64,000 nt of DNA, taken from positions 1 through 64,000 of the forward strand of contig JAZUKG010000101.1 of assembly GCA_045643145.1 (NCBI GenBank). Reading direction: 5' to 3'. Position 1 is the first letter of the stretch; the number at the start of each line of letters is the position of its first letter. The DNA comes from SVFI01 sp045643145. Lineage in GTDB: Bacteria; Bacillota; Clostridia; Lachnospirales; Lachnospiraceae. The position numbers and the translations under genes are program-made. Below, piece by piece: positions 1 through 9,274 of this stretch. The notes below the pieces were generated by a model that ran no database searches, was not told the DNA's origin, and was given only the letters and a program-made list of their open reading frames with translations.

Positions 1-2
1 AC

Positions 3-87
3 TGCGGAAGATGGGACTTGAACCCACACGCTCGCAATGAGCACAAGATCCTTAGTCTTGCTCGTCTGCCAGTTCCGACACTTCCGC
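3..87 (-). tRNA. tRNA-Leu (anticodon AAG)
   Basis: Read on the minus strand this folds as a class II tRNA. The acceptor stem is GCGGAAG/CTTCCGC with discriminator A. The anticodon stem is CAAGA/TCTTG around a loop with anticodon AAG. A long variable arm (GCTC...GAGC) and a T-arm with GGTTCAAGTC follow. The long variable arm and the anticodon fit leucine (CUU/CUC codons). CCA is not encoded. Confidence 0.95.
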
Positions 88-112
88 ATGCGTTTTAATT
101 ACCGCAAGTAGT

Positions 113-141
113 ATATTACCATCATGCTACCGGAATGTCAA
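113..141 (-). promoter_or_regulatory. Sigma-A-type promoter for tRNA-Leu
   Basis: On the minus strand TTGACA (136-141) and TAATAT (113-118) are 17 bp apart. The -10 lies about 25 bp upstream of the tRNA 5' end, as expected for a dedicated promoter. Confidence 0.75.
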
Positions 142-218
142 CACTTAATTTTATTTTTTTAATACTTTTTTGATCAGCATACTATAAAGCACTGTAAACA
201 GCTGATTTGCACGTTTTT

Positions 219-1940
219 TTAACTTCTGTACATCTGTGCATAGAATCCATTTTGAGCCAAAAGCGACTCATGATTTCCCTGTTCGATGATATTTCCATCC
301 TTCATAACCAGGATAATATCCGCATTTTGAATGGTAGATAATCTGTGTGCTACGATAAAACTGGTTCTGCCGACCATCAATTTGTTGAACGCACTCTGAA
401 TCTTCATTTCGGTTCTGGTATCAATAGAGGAAGTCGCTTCATCTAAAATAAGCATCGGCGGCAGACTCAGCATGATTCTGGTAATACACAAAAGCTGCTT
501 TTGCCCCTGTGAAAGCATTCCGCCATCCTCTCCGATTACTGTATCATATCCGTTTGGCAGACGCCTGATAAAATGATCACTATAGGCTGCCTTTGCTGCC
601 TGAATCATCTCCTCATCCGTCGCATTCGGTTTTCCCATTTTGATATTGTCACGAATCGTACCGGATTTCAGCCAGGTCTCCTGAAGCACCATACCATAAT
701 TCTGTCTGAGGCTCTTTCTGGTTAAATCTTTGATCTCATGACCATCTACATAAATACCGCCCTTATCTGTATCATAAAAACGCATTAACAGATTAATGAC
801 TGTTGTCTTTCCGCAGCCGGTAGGTCCTACGATCGCTACATTTTGACCCGGTTTAATATCAATCGAAACATTTTCAATTAATTTCTGTCCCTTGGTATAA
901 GCAAAGGATACATCCTTCAGTTCTACCTTTCCGTCAGCCTTATCCAGTACATAAGCATTCTCGCTTTCTTTAGACTGAGGAGTTTCTTCTATCAGTTCAA
1001 AAATACGAGCCGCACAGGCCAGCGCATTTTGAAGTTCAGTAATCACACCACTAACCTCATTAAAAGGCTTGGTATACTGATTGGAATAGCTTAAAAAGCA
1101 GGATAAAATACCCACTGTCATATTTCCTGTAAGTACGGTAAATGCTCCGCTAAGTGCAACAGCTGCATATACGATAGAATTTACAAATCGGGTACAAGGA
1201 TTGGTTAATGAAGAAAAGAAAATAGCACGCAGCGAACACTTCTTTAATCTTTCATTGATTTCATCAAAGCTCTCTACTACCTCTTCCTCCTGTCCATAAG
1301 CCTTTACGACCTTTGCTCCCGTAATCATTTCATCAATCAGTGAAGTCTGCTCCGCTCTGGTTTCTGACTGCAGCTTAAACATTGAATAGGTTCTCTTTGC
1401 AATAAAGTTTGCCACAAACAATGAAAGCGGCGTGATTACCACAACTACGAGCGTAATCCACGGATTTAATCTGAGCATGATTACGAGCGTACCCAAAATC
1501 GTTACGATACCGGTAAAAAGCTGTGTAAATCCCATAAGCAGACCATCTGCAAACTGATCCACATCCGTGATAATTCTGCTGACGATTTCACCGGTTGATC
1601 GGCTGTCCACATAGCTAAGAGGCAGAATCTGCAGCTTGTCAAAAGCCTCCTTACGAATATCTCTGACCACATGATATGTCACTCTGTTATTGATGATATT
1701 CATAATCCACTGAAGCACACTGGTTAAAGCTACTACTACCAGAATCTGAATCAAATACTTCATAATCAGATCAAAATCCACACCGGTATCTACAATCAAA
1801 TCGATGGCATCACCAATTAAAATCGGAACATATAAAGTAAGTGCCACAATAAGCGCTGCCAGTATAACTGAAATCAGCATAAAAATACGGTATACTCCCA
1901 GGAAGGATAAGACTTTTTTAATCGTATCTTTTTGTTTCAT
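219..1940 (-). CDS. ABC exporter half-transporter, subunit with catalytic Walker B and atypical signature
   Basis: A 573-residue fused permease-ATPase (type IV ABC exporter). Residues 1 to about 310 hold six membrane segments. The C-terminal ATPase has Walker A GPTGCGKTT, Walker B MLILDEATSS with the catalytic Glu, and the switch His in VAHRLS. The signature is LSQGQ instead of LSGGQ. The start is preceded by AAAGGAGG, which overlaps the end of the upstream partner gene two bases away, so the two are translationally linked and very probably form a heterodimer. Lipid, drug or peptide export is typical of the family; the substrate cannot be read from sequence. Confidence 0.9.
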   Translation of the reverse strand: MKQKDTIKKVLSFLGVYRIFMLISVILAALIVALTLYVPILIGDAIDLIVDTGVDFDLIMKYLIQILVVVALTSVLQWIMNIINNRVTYHVVRDIRKEAFDKLQILPLSYVDSRSTGEIVSRIITDVDQFADGLLMGFTQLFTGIVTILGTLVIMLRLNPWITLVVVVITPLSLFVANFIAKRTYSMFKLQSETRAEQTSLIDEMITGAKVVKAYGQEEEVVESFDEINERLKKCSLRAIFFSSLTNPCTRFVNSIVYAAVALSGAFTVLTGNMTVGILSCFLSYSNQYTKPFNEVSGVITELQNALACAARIFELIEETPQSKESENAYVLDKADGKVELKDVSFAYTKGQKLIENVSIDIKPGQNVAIVGPTGCGKTTVINLLMRFYDTDKGGIYVDGHEIKDLTRKSLRQNYGMVLQETWLKSGTIRDNIKMGKPNATDEEMIQAAKAAYSDHFIRRLPNGYDTVIGEDGGMLSQGQKQLLCITRIMLSLPPMLILDEATSSIDTRTEMKIQSAFNKLMVGRTSFIVAHRLSTIQNADIILVMKDGNIIEQGNHESLLAQNGFYAQMYRS

Positions 1941-1942
1941 GT

Positions 1943-3682
1943 CTATGCCTCCTTTACCTGATTTTCTTTTTTGTATTGTGACTCATAGATTTCTCTGTAG
2001 ACATCACAGTTTTGCACTAAATCCTCGTGCTTACCCTGTCCGACAATACGTCCGTCATCCAGTACCAAAATTAAATCCGCATCCATAATCGCATTGGTAC
2101 GCTGAGATACAATAAAAACAGTCGGTTTATAATCAAGCTCTCGAATCGCTTTTCGAAGTCTGGCATCTGTGGCCATATCCAGTGCAGATGCACTGTCATC
2201 CAAAATCAGAATGTCGGATTTTTTAATCAGCGCTCTGGCAATCGTCAGACGCTGACGCTGACCTCCGGATAAGTTTTTACCGGCCTGAGTAATCTCGCCC
2301 TGAAGTCCGCCTTTTGCCTTGACTACATCACTTGCCTGTGCAGCTTCCACTGCCCGATTCATTTCCTCAGTCGTTGCATTCATTTTCCCAAATCGCAGAT
2401 TCTCTTCTATTGTTCCCTTAAAGAGCATGGCCTTTTGCAAAACTACGGCGATTTTATCCAGAATATCCTCTTTGGAATAATCACGGATATTGATACCATC
2501 CAGGTAAATCTGACCTTTGGATGCATCATAAAATCTCGAAATCAAATGTACTAAAGAAGTTTTACCACAGCCGGTACCGCCAATGACACCAACCATCTGT
2601 CCCGGCTTTACCTCAAAACTGATATCACTGAGGGCTTCTTCTCCGCCGCCCTGATAGGTAAGACATACATTTTCGAAAACAACCTTTTTATCAGCATACT
2701 TGTCTACTGATTTACCTGTCACCAAAGGATATGCCATACTGTTTTCGATTTCAAAAACATCTGAAATACGATTTGCACTGGCTAATGCTTTATTGATTGT
2801 CACAATCAGATTGGCCAGTTTAATCAGTTCCACGAGAATCTGTGACATATAGTTATATAAAGCAACCACCTGTCCGGTTGTTAAAATGTGCTGGTCTACC
2901 TTGACAGCACCCTTCCAAATCAAAAGAATGATACAGATATTGATAATGACATAGGTTACCGGATTTGTCAGCCCTGAAATCGTACCGGTCAGTTTCTGCT
3001 GTCTGGTCAAGGCTTCATTGTTTCTTCTGAAACGCTCTGTTTCTTCCTCTTCCTTGCAAAAAGCACGAATGACGCGAATACCGGTCAGATTCTCTCTGGT
3101 AGTCAGGAGCACATCATCCAGTCTGGCCTGTACTCTTTTCATCATAGGAATGCTTAAATACATCACTCCAAATACGACGATAAACAATAAAACAATAGCA
3201 AGTACAAAATACATTGCAATTGAAGTATCAATCGTAAAGGCCATAATCATGGCACCAAATACGACAAATGGCGAACGCAAAAACAATCGCAGCACCATAT
3301 TGACACCCGTCTGCGTCTGATTGATGTCACTGGTCATACGGGTAATCATGGTCGAGGTTCCTATTTTATCTATTTCGGAATACGACAATCCCTGCAAATG
3401 AGAAAATAAAGCATGTCTTACCTTGGTAGCAAACCCTACTGCTGCCTTGGCCGAGAAATACTGAGCTGTCAAAGAAGAAGTCAGACCAACCAGCGCAAGT
3501 CCCAAAAGAACAGCACACATCTTGAGGATATAGCCCTTATCTCCCAATCCGATTCCTTTATCAATAATCGATGCCACTACCAGCGGCACAAACAATTCAA
3601 AAGAAGCCTCCAGCATCTTGAATAATGGTGCTAAAACGCATTCTTTTTTATAATCACTCAAAAACTTAAGCAGTCGTTTCAT
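1943..3682 (-). CDS. ABC exporter half-transporter, subunit with degenerate ATPase site
   Basis: A 579-residue permease-ATPase, partner of the gene ending at 219. Six membrane segments precede an ATPase with Walker A GGTGCGKTS and a canonical LSGGQRQR signature. The catalytic Glu is Asp (ILILDDSASA) and the switch His is Gln (VSQRTN). That is the pattern of a heterodimeric exporter: this Walker A/B site together with the partner's LSQGQ makes the non-hydrolysing site. A GTG four codons upstream keeps the frame open but lies inside the ribosome site GGAGGGAAGA, so the ATG at 3682 is the likely start. Confidence 0.9.
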   Translation of the reverse strand: MKRLLKFLSDYKKECVLAPLFKMLEASFELFVPLVVASIIDKGIGLGDKGYILKMCAVLLGLALVGLTSSLTAQYFSAKAAVGFATKVRHALFSHLQGLSYSEIDKIGTSTMITRMTSDINQTQTGVNMVLRLFLRSPFVVFGAMIMAFTIDTSIAMYFVLAIVLLFIVVFGVMYLSIPMMKRVQARLDDVLLTTRENLTGIRVIRAFCKEEEETERFRRNNEALTRQQKLTGTISGLTNPVTYVIINICIILLIWKGAVKVDQHILTTGQVVALYNYMSQILVELIKLANLIVTINKALASANRISDVFEIENSMAYPLVTGKSVDKYADKKVVFENVCLTYQGGGEEALSDISFEVKPGQMVGVIGGTGCGKTSLVHLISRFYDASKGQIYLDGINIRDYSKEDILDKIAVVLQKAMLFKGTIEENLRFGKMNATTEEMNRAVEAAQASDVVKAKGGLQGEITQAGKNLSGGQRQRLTIARALIKKSDILILDDSASALDMATDARLRKAIRELDYKPTVFIVSQRTNAIMDADLILVLDDGRIVGQGKHEDLVQNCDVYREIYESQYKKENQVKEA

Positions 3683-3809
3683 TCTTCCCTCCACTTTAGT
3701 TTATATTTCAATCTCTTACACTGTCTTGTTTATTACCAAACGATATGATAACATAAAACACGCAAAAAAAGAATCGAAATAGTTCGAATAAACAGAAAGG
3801 TACAATTAA

Positions 3810-4634
3810 ATGACCAAATTGTTATTTACCGATATTGACGGCACCCTGATTAGGGGCGACGGCACCTTATCTCCTGCCTTGATTAAAGGCTTTCAACAGG
3901 CCGCAGCAAACGGACATGGCTTGATCCTGGCTTCCGGAAGACCCTTAGCAGGGGTTTTGCAGGTACAAAGATATTTAGAAAATGATTGTAATCTTCATTT
4001 TCAGCATTCGTATATATTAGCCTTTAATGGCGCTCTGATTTACGACTGCAACAAACAAAAAATTATATATGAACAGCGTCTTGATCTCCCGCTGGTAGAC
4101 AGACTGCAAAAGGTAGCGGATGATTACAAGGTACATATTCAAACCTATACAAAAAAGGATGAAATCATCTGCAAAGAACTGACAGAGGAGGTACTTTACT
4201 ACACTTCCAAAATCAAAATCCCGATTTTAACAACAGATAAACTGACAAGTTTACTGGATCATAATCCGTTTAAAATGATCGCGCTGAGCCGCCAGGGAAG
4301 TGAGGCACTCTATCCATTCAAAGATTATATTGATGCAAACTTTTCTGCAGAGATTACTACCATGTTTTCAGGGAAAGGGTATCTGGAACTGGTAAAAAAG
4401 GATGTCGGTAAAGGTACTTCTCTCAAATGGTTGTGTGACCGTCTAAATATCCCTGTTGCTGATTCACTGGCTGCAGGAGACAGCGAAAATGATTTATCTA
4501 TGATTATGGCTGCAGGTGTAGGCTGTGCCATGGCAAATGCCGATGATATGGTAAAAGCCAATGCAGACTTTATCACCCGGAAAAGTAATGAAGAGGATGG
4601 TCTGTTAGAACTTTTGGAAGCATATATGCTGTAA
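3810..4634 (+). CDS. HAD superfamily phosphatase, Cof type
   Basis: A 274-residue soluble hydrolase. Motif I is FTDIDGTL near the N-terminus, with both catalytic Asp residues. The C-terminal magnesium loop is GDSENDLSM, preceded by the conserved Lys of KGTSLKWL. The length and the large central cap (about residues 85-190) fit the Cof/YidA group, which dephosphorylates sugar phosphates and cofactor intermediates. The substrate is unknown. It is the only plus-strand gene in the first 14 kb, is preceded by an AAAGG site and ends at a shared terminator. Confidence 0.88.
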   Translation: MTKLLFTDIDGTLIRGDGTLSPALIKGFQQAAANGHGLILASGRPLAGVLQVQRYLENDCNLHFQHSYILAFNGALIYDCNKQKIIYEQRLDLPLVDRLQKVADDYKVHIQTYTKKDEIICKELTEEVLYYTSKIKIPILTTDKLTSLLDHNPFKMIALSRQGSEALYPFKDYIDANFSAEITTMFSGKGYLELVKKDVGKGTSLKWLCDRLNIPVADSLAAGDSENDLSMIMAAGVGCAMANADDMVKANADFITRKSNEEDGLLELLEAYML

Positions 4635-4656
4635 CACATAGATTAGTAAGCAAATA

Positions 4657-4694
4657 AAAAACTCTCGGTCTGCAAACGCCTCACCGAGAGTTTT
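4657..4694. terminator. Bidirectional terminator between convergent genes
   Basis: AACTCTCGGT pairs with ACCGAGAGTT (4660-4669 with 4683-4692), with A/T runs on both sides. It can end both the plus-strand HAD gene and the minus-strand esterase gene. Confidence 0.85.
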
Positions 4695-4726
4695 CTAAAT
4701 TTTTACCACAATCCAGAGAATTGCTA

Positions 4727-5908
4727 TTATTTCTTGCTATGTTTTTTTGCATACTTTCCTGCATTGGTTCCTGCATCATATCCAATCTTATTTAAACCAT
4801 TCTGATTGATATGAATAGAATCGGAATAGTTCACACCGCTTGAATCATACAAACTCTTTGCCTTTTTAGATACCAATGTAAAATGAGAATCCTTTTTGCA
4901 AAGTTTAACCTGTGCTTCCATGATATCCAGATTTAACAATGTGTCTCTCATGTAATGGCCAATCTGAATGACCATGACCTGTTCTACTCCAACCTTTTTC
5001 AGCTTTTTGTAAATCTGCTTCATACTCTGAATATGACGCTTTTGGCCAAATCCCTGCATAGCATCCGATTCGCCCTGATACCAAACTACATAAATATGTC
5101 TGATATTTACTTTATTTTTCTTTAAATAACTTTTTGTCTTTTTGATTCGACTGACAGTCGTATCAAGAAGACCTCTTTTCAGCCAGGTATTGGTTGAAGA
5201 ACCGCCCCATGCTGCCGGAATTCCGACCACAGGTGTTTTTGTCTGCTTGTAATAGTTGATACAAAATGCAGATACCAGGGTACCTGATGCGCTGTAAATT
5301 TTGTGATCATCCAGTCCCTGACTACGATTGGCTCCTTCACCAAACGGTTCCTTCATAATCAGACATTTCGGCTGCTTTGCAAGCACATCAAACTCATAGG
5401 CTGTTCCCAGTTTTGCCATCGGTGCCTGTGCTTTATTTCCGCCTGATCCGCACATATTGCTCTGACCTGCAAAAATGATTAAATCCACTGTATCCTTAAC
5501 AACAATCGTATAAATTGTCTTGGTATCACCACTGGTCATAGTAACGGTTGCAGTTCCTGCCTTTTTTCCTAAAATCAGTCCGCTGTTTGCTACCAAAACC
5601 ACCTTTGGATTTGAGGTTTCAAGTTCCGCATCATAAGGGACACTGGTAGAAACATATCGTGTTTCTCCTGCCAGCAATGGAATCTTATCCTTAACCTTTA
5701 CCACCTTATACTCAATCGGTGGCTGCTCTTCTGTGTCCTGTCCGTCTGTTTCCGGCACTGTCTGCGTATCTGATGAATTTCCGCCCTCCTGACTGCCATT
5801 TTCAGTCTGGTTTTGATTGGCACTCATTTCTGTTGCCCACGCACTTGGCATCTGAAGCATCACTGCCAAACAGATGATACTAAAAAAAGCTATTATCTTT
5901 GTCCTCAT
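4727..5908 (-). CDS. Secreted SGNH/SASA-type carbohydrate esterase with Ig-like domain
   Basis: A 393-residue exported protein. A signal peptide (about 1-25) is followed by an acidic Q/N/E linker to about 65 and a bacterial Ig-like domain (about 65-138). The C-terminal catalytic domain has the SASA/CE6 landmarks: FAGQSNMCG with nucleophile Ser near 150, VVWYQGESD near 275, and Asp-x-x-His (DSIH) near 363-366. The family removes O-acetyl groups from sialic acid or plant polysaccharides. There is no LPXTG or lipobox, so the protein is probably released or wall-associated through the Ig domain. AGAGGG precedes the ATG. Confidence 0.85.
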   Translation of the reverse strand: MRTKIIAFFSIICLAVMLQMPSAWATEMSANQNQTENGSQEGGNSSDTQTVPETDGQDTEEQPPIEYKVVKVKDKIPLLAGETRYVSTSVPYDAELETSNPKVVLVANSGLILGKKAGTATVTMTSGDTKTIYTIVVKDTVDLIIFAGQSNMCGSGGNKAQAPMAKLGTAYEFDVLAKQPKCLIMKEPFGEGANRSQGLDDHKIYSASGTLVSAFCINYYKQTKTPVVGIPAAWGGSSTNTWLKRGLLDTTVSRIKKTKSYLKKNKVNIRHIYVVWYQGESDAMQGFGQKRHIQSMKQIYKKLKKVGVEQVMVIQIGHYMRDTLLNLDIMEAQVKLCKKDSHFTLVSKKAKSLYDSSGVNYSDSIHINQNGLNKIGYDAGTNAGKYAKKHSKK

Positions 5909-5934
5909 TTCAAATCCCTCTAAATATTTTTACA

Positions 5935-7401
5935 CTACGCTTTTATCACTTCTAATAAATAATCCCACATTCTTTGAACAGACGCAATAGAAAGTCTCTC
6001 TTTTGTAGAATGAATCTGCAAAATATCCGGTCCAAAGGATACACAGTCCAGGCCTTCTATCTTTTCACTTAATACACCGCATTCCAGTCCGGCATGAATA
6101 GATAAGACGGTCGGTTCTTTGCCAAACATTTCTCGATAAATGCGAACCATGTCATCTCGCAGTTCAGAGTCTTCCTTGTATTCCCAGGCCGGATATCCGC
6201 CATAGACTTCACTCTTTCCGCCAAATTCCTGAATTCTGTCCGTAAGCAGTTTGGACAATTCTTCTTTTTCAGCGCTGACACTGCTTCTGACTGAAAAAGT
6301 TGCCTGACACTTACCGCCCTCTTCCAGGATAACTACTCCGAGATTCAGTGAAGTCTGCACGAGTCCCTCCAGGCTCGGATTCATCTTTTGCACTCCGTTT
6401 GGTACTCCGTTAAAGAACTCCAGCAAATCAAAAAAGTCATTACCGTCCATGCCCAGCAGATTAATAGGACTACCCTTTTTTGCCTTGGAAGTATCTGTAT
6501 CTAATGCAACAAGTTTCAAACTTAAATTTGGATCCGTTTCTTTCCACTCCTCTTTTAAGCTTTCCTCCATAATCTGAACGAGACCATCTAACATTTCAAA
6601 CTCAGCTCGGCTGGCAAATGTACAGACAGCCGCTGAAGGAATTACATTGTCCTTGGTTCCGCCTTCATAGCTGATCAAGGTCATATCTGCCTCTCTGGCC
6701 ATCAGATAAAGTACCTGGAATAAAACCTTGTTGGCATTTGCCAAACCTTTGTGTATTTCTACTCCGGAATGACCTCCGGTCAGACCACTCAGTGACAGCT
6801 CATAGCAAAGCCCCTCTACCTCATGATATGCAGGCTTGAACACGCCCTTTACACATCCTCCGCCGGCACAGGCAACAGTCAGCTCGCCTTCCTTCTCACT
6901 GTCTATATTAACCAGTTTCTTTCCCTTTAAATCAGATAAATCAATGGCAATGGCACCATCCATACCCACCTCTTCATCTACCGTAAAGACTGCTTCCAGA
7001 CGCGGATGCGGTATTTGATCACTATCTAAAAGAGCCAGTGCATATGCCACTGCAATTCCGTCATCTCCACCCAGGCTGGTTCCCTTGGCATAAATATAAT
7101 CACCGTCTATATCTAAATCCAGACCTTCTTTTGTCAGATCCTTTTGAATGTCTTCATCCTTTACTGCAACCATATCCATATGTCCCTGAATAATGATTGG
7201 CGCTTTATCCTCCATTCCCGGAGTTGCTTCTTTGACAATCACTACATTGAGTGCATCATCCTGTCTGCAATACAGACCTCTTTCCTGTCCAAAAGAAAGT
7301 AAATAATCACTGATTTGCTTTACATTTCCGGAACCATGCGGAATGGAACAAATTTTCTCAAAATATTCAAATACCTTATTCGGCTTTAATGTTTCTAACA
7401 T
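5935..7401 (-). CDS. pepD: Aminoacyl-histidine dipeptidase (M20C peptidase)
   Basis: A 488-residue cytosolic di-zinc dipeptidase cleaving Xaa-His and other dipeptides. Metal-site motifs are visible in order: IIQGHMDMV, LGGDDGIAVA, TVDEEVGMDGA, and HAGLECG near the C-terminus. Length and the N-terminal start MLETLKPNKVFEYFEKI match PepD. GGAGACCCT precedes the ATG. The gene begins just 3' of the rplT terminator hairpin, so it is expressed either by read-through or from a promoter I could not see. Confidence 0.93.
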   Translation of the reverse strand: MLETLKPNKVFEYFEKICSIPHGSGNVKQISDYLLSFGQERGLYCRQDDALNVVIVKEATPGMEDKAPIIIQGHMDMVAVKDEDIQKDLTKEGLDLDIDGDYIYAKGTSLGGDDGIAVAYALALLDSDQIPHPRLEAVFTVDEEVGMDGAIAIDLSDLKGKKLVNIDSEKEGELTVACAGGGCVKGVFKPAYHEVEGLCYELSLSGLTGGHSGVEIHKGLANANKVLFQVLYLMAREADMTLISYEGGTKDNVIPSAAVCTFASRAEFEMLDGLVQIMEESLKEEWKETDPNLSLKLVALDTDTSKAKKGSPINLLGMDGNDFFDLLEFFNGVPNGVQKMNPSLEGLVQTSLNLGVVILEEGGKCQATFSVRSSVSAEKEELSKLLTDRIQEFGGKSEVYGGYPAWEYKEDSELRDDMVRIYREMFGKEPTVLSIHAGLECGVLSEKIEGLDCVSFGPDILQIHSTKERLSIASVQRMWDYLLEVIKA

Positions 7402-7420
7402 AGGGTCTCCTTTACTAGAA

Positions 7421-7446
7421 AAACCGGATAGTTTCCTATCCGGTTT
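7421..7446 (-). terminator. rplT operon terminator
   Basis: On the minus strand AAACCGGATAG pairs perfectly with CTATCCGGTTT around a four-base loop and is followed by TTTTTCT. Confidence 0.9.
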
Positions 7447-7462
7447 AAATACTCAAAATGAA

Positions 7463-7819
7463 TTAAGCAATTTTAGATTTTGCGATTTCTGCTAAAGCCT
7501 TGAAGCCTTCTGCATCGTTAACTGCCATTTCAGCAAGCATCTTTCTGTTGATTTCGATTTCTGCAACCTTTAAACCATACATGAATTTGCTGTATGAAAG
7601 ACCGTTTAATCTAGCTGCTGCGTTGATACGAGCAATCCATAACTGTCTCATCTGACGCTTTCTCTGCTTACGTCCAGCGTAAGAAGAAGTCAGGGCACGC
7701 ATAACGGACTGTTTTGCTACTCTATACTGTTTAGATCTTGCTCCTCTGTATCCTTTTGCAAGTTTTAAAACTCTATTGTGTTTTTTCTTTGCGTTTACTC
7801 CGCCTTTAATTCTTGCCAT
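7463..7819 (-). CDS. rplT: 50S ribosomal protein L20
   Basis: 118 residues, full length. The Arg/Lys-rich N-terminus (MARIKGGVNAKKKHNRVL) and the R-x-LWIARINAA block are diagnostic. L20 is an early assembly protein on 23S rRNA and in Firmicutes also represses its own operon through the leader RNA. It is the last gene of infC-rpmI-rplT and is followed by a strong terminator. Confidence 0.98.
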   Translation of the reverse strand: MARIKGGVNAKKKHNRVLKLAKGYRGARSKQYRVAKQSVMRALTSSYAGRKQRKRQMRQLWIARINAAARLNGLSYSKFMYGLKVAEIEINRKMLAEMAVNDAEGFKALAEIAKSKIA

Positions 7820-7841
7820 CTTATTACTTCCTCCTTACGAC

Positions 7842-8039
7842 TTATAAATATGGTGTAATCTTCTTCATGTTCTTAACATTTGTTGCATCTGTCATTGCAG
7901 GTTTTCTAAGATTTCTCTTAGTCTTTGCAGATTTCTTTGTTAAGATATGACGCTTATAAGCTTTATTTCTCTTTAATTTACCTGTTCCTGTTACTTTGAA
8001 ACGCTTTGCTGCTGATCTGTTTGTTTTAACCTTTGGCAT
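7842..8039 (-). CDS. rpmI: 50S ribosomal protein L35
   Basis: 65 residues, full length, starting MPKVKTNRSAAKRFKVTG and containing the usual SAKTKRNLRK basic segment. It lies between infC and rplT in the standard order. A GGAGGAAAT site precedes the start. Confidence 0.98.
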   Translation of the reverse strand: MPKVKTNRSAAKRFKVTGTGKLKRNKAYKRHILTKKSAKTKRNLRKPAMTDATNVKNMKKITPYL

Positions 8040-8113
8040 TGTTATTTCCTCCTATCACTTTGTCCAAATCTATTTCAACTCAAATATAAATTTAAGTTAA
8101 AAGCTAAAATATG

Positions 8114-8623
8114 TTATTTCTTTTCGCCTAATACCATAGTCATGCTTCTGCCTTCAACCTTAGCCGGCTTTTCTACATTAGCTACTTCTTCAAGAGCCTG
8201 TGCAAAATCGTCCAGGATATGTTTGCTGGCATTCATATGTGCCATTTCACGACCACGGAAACGAAGTGTAACCTTTACCTTATCACCCTTTGTGATAAAT
8301 TTCTTGGCTGCATTAATCTTTGTATTCAAATCATTAGTGTCAATATTTGGCGACAAACGAATTTCTTTGATCTCGATTGTTTTCTGCTTTTTCTTATTTT
8401 CTTTTTCTTTTCTGGCCTGCTCGTAACGATATTTACCGTAGTCTACAATCTTACATACAGGTGGCTTTGCAGTTGGTGCAATCTTTACAAGGTCAAGTCC
8501 TGCCTCGTCTGCAAGCTTCTGTGCATCTCTTGCTGACATAATACCGAGCTGTTCGCCGTCTTCCCCAATCAGACGAATTTCTTTGTCTCTGATCTGTTCG
8601 TTAATCATTAAGTCGCTAATAAT
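8114..8623 (-). CDS. infC: Translation initiation factor IF-3, probable AUU start
   Basis: IF-3 binds the 30S subunit and checks start-codon choice. The N-domain (INEQIRDKEIRLIGEDG), the Lys/Glu-rich linker and the C-domain (KVTLRFRGREMAH) are all present. The first ATG, at 8608, has no ribosome site. Five codons upstream an ATT (8621-8623) is in frame, lies six bases after GGAGGTG, and gives the extended N-terminus I-S-D-L-M-INEQ that matches other Firmicute IF-3 proteins. An AUU start is the known autoregulatory feature of infC, so I place the start there (169 residues). Confidence 0.93.
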   Translation of the reverse strand: MISDLMINEQIRDKEIRLIGEDGEQLGIMSARDAQKLADEAGLDLVKIAPTAKPPVCKIVDYGKYRYEQARKEKENKKKQKTIEIKEIRLSPNIDTNDLNTKINAAKKFITKGDKVKVTLRFRGREMAHMNASKHILDDFAQALEEVANVEKPAKVEGRSMTMVLGEKK

Positions 8624-8646
8624 GAAACACCTCCAAATTAAACATT

Positions 8647-8783
8647 AAAAAAAGTGGATACCCAATATCCACTCACGCAAAAATACACGAAAATAATTCG
8701 AATAATTTTATGAACGCCTGACAGCCCGATTGCCTCAGGGTGAGAGTGGATACTCTACTTTGCTAAGCACACATCTCGCATGC
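8647..8783 (-). promoter_or_regulatory. L20 leader: autoregulatory attenuator of infC-rpmI-rplT
   Basis: The transcript between the promoter and infC contains a terminator: AGTGGATA pairs with TATCCACT (8666-8673 with 8653-8660), followed by seven U. Upstream, 8746-8753 carries the same TATCCACT, which can pair instead with 8666-8673 and so prevent the terminator. Two further hairpins (8717-8739 and about 8763-8785) lie in between. This is the layout of the Firmicute L20 leader, in which excess L20 causes early termination. The structure is seen; the assignment rests on family knowledge. Confidence 0.85.
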
Positions 8784-8789
8784 TTAAGT

Positions 8790-8818
8790 AGAATAACACA
8801 CTCCGCATCCTATGTCAA
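8790..8818 (-). promoter_or_regulatory. Promoter of infC-rpmI-rplT
   Basis: Minus-strand TTGACA (8813-8818) and TATTCT (8790-8795) with a 17-bp spacer. It would give a leader of about 160 nt. Confidence 0.85.
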
Positions 8819-8826
8819 GACATTTT

Positions 8827-9144
8827 TTATACTTGCTTTTTAAATGTGGAACATATCGTTTCCTTGCAGTCACAAGCTGTGCAGCCTGTAATTTCTACAT
8901 GTTTTGCGTGGCAACGATATCCGCTGTTGTATTCACACTTTTCCGCCTCGCAGTCAATACTGACCACCTGGCTGGGATGTTCCAGACTGCTTTTAAAATG
9001 ATCCCCTGTATCATTTCGAAACGAATCACAACAGGTTTCTCTGCTGGTATGAGCACTTTTACCTCCTACCATGATATCACCTTTGCTGCAGCTTCTGTCC
9101 CGGTTATACACACAGTTCTTTGCATCACATTTTAATTCTGCCAT
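8827..9144 (-). CDS. Cysteine-rich DUF1540-type protein (two repeats)
   Basis: 105 residues with two copies of a short Cys motif: C-x4-C-x6-C in the first half (CDAKNCVYNRDRSC) and CEAEKCEYNSGYRC in the second, each followed by a C-x-(S/T)F end (CCDSF, CSTF). This matches DUF1540, a small metal-binding-like domain common in Clostridia, function unknown. No signal peptide. GGGAG precedes the ATG. It is a monocistron between thrS and the infC promoter. Confidence 0.8.
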   Translation of the reverse strand: MAELKCDAKNCVYNRDRSCSKGDIMVGGKSAHTSRETCCDSFRNDTGDHFKSSLEHPSQVVSIDCEAEKCEYNSGYRCHAKHVEITGCTACDCKETICSTFKKQV

Positions 9145-9274
9145 ACTAATATCTCCCTTCCGCTAAAGGCTTTTTACTTCCATTCTGCCTTTACACTGTG
9201 ATAGAGATAGTATGTGATAAATCTTTGTTATCTATTCGGTTTTATTTTAGCTGAATTAAATCTTTCCGTTTTTA

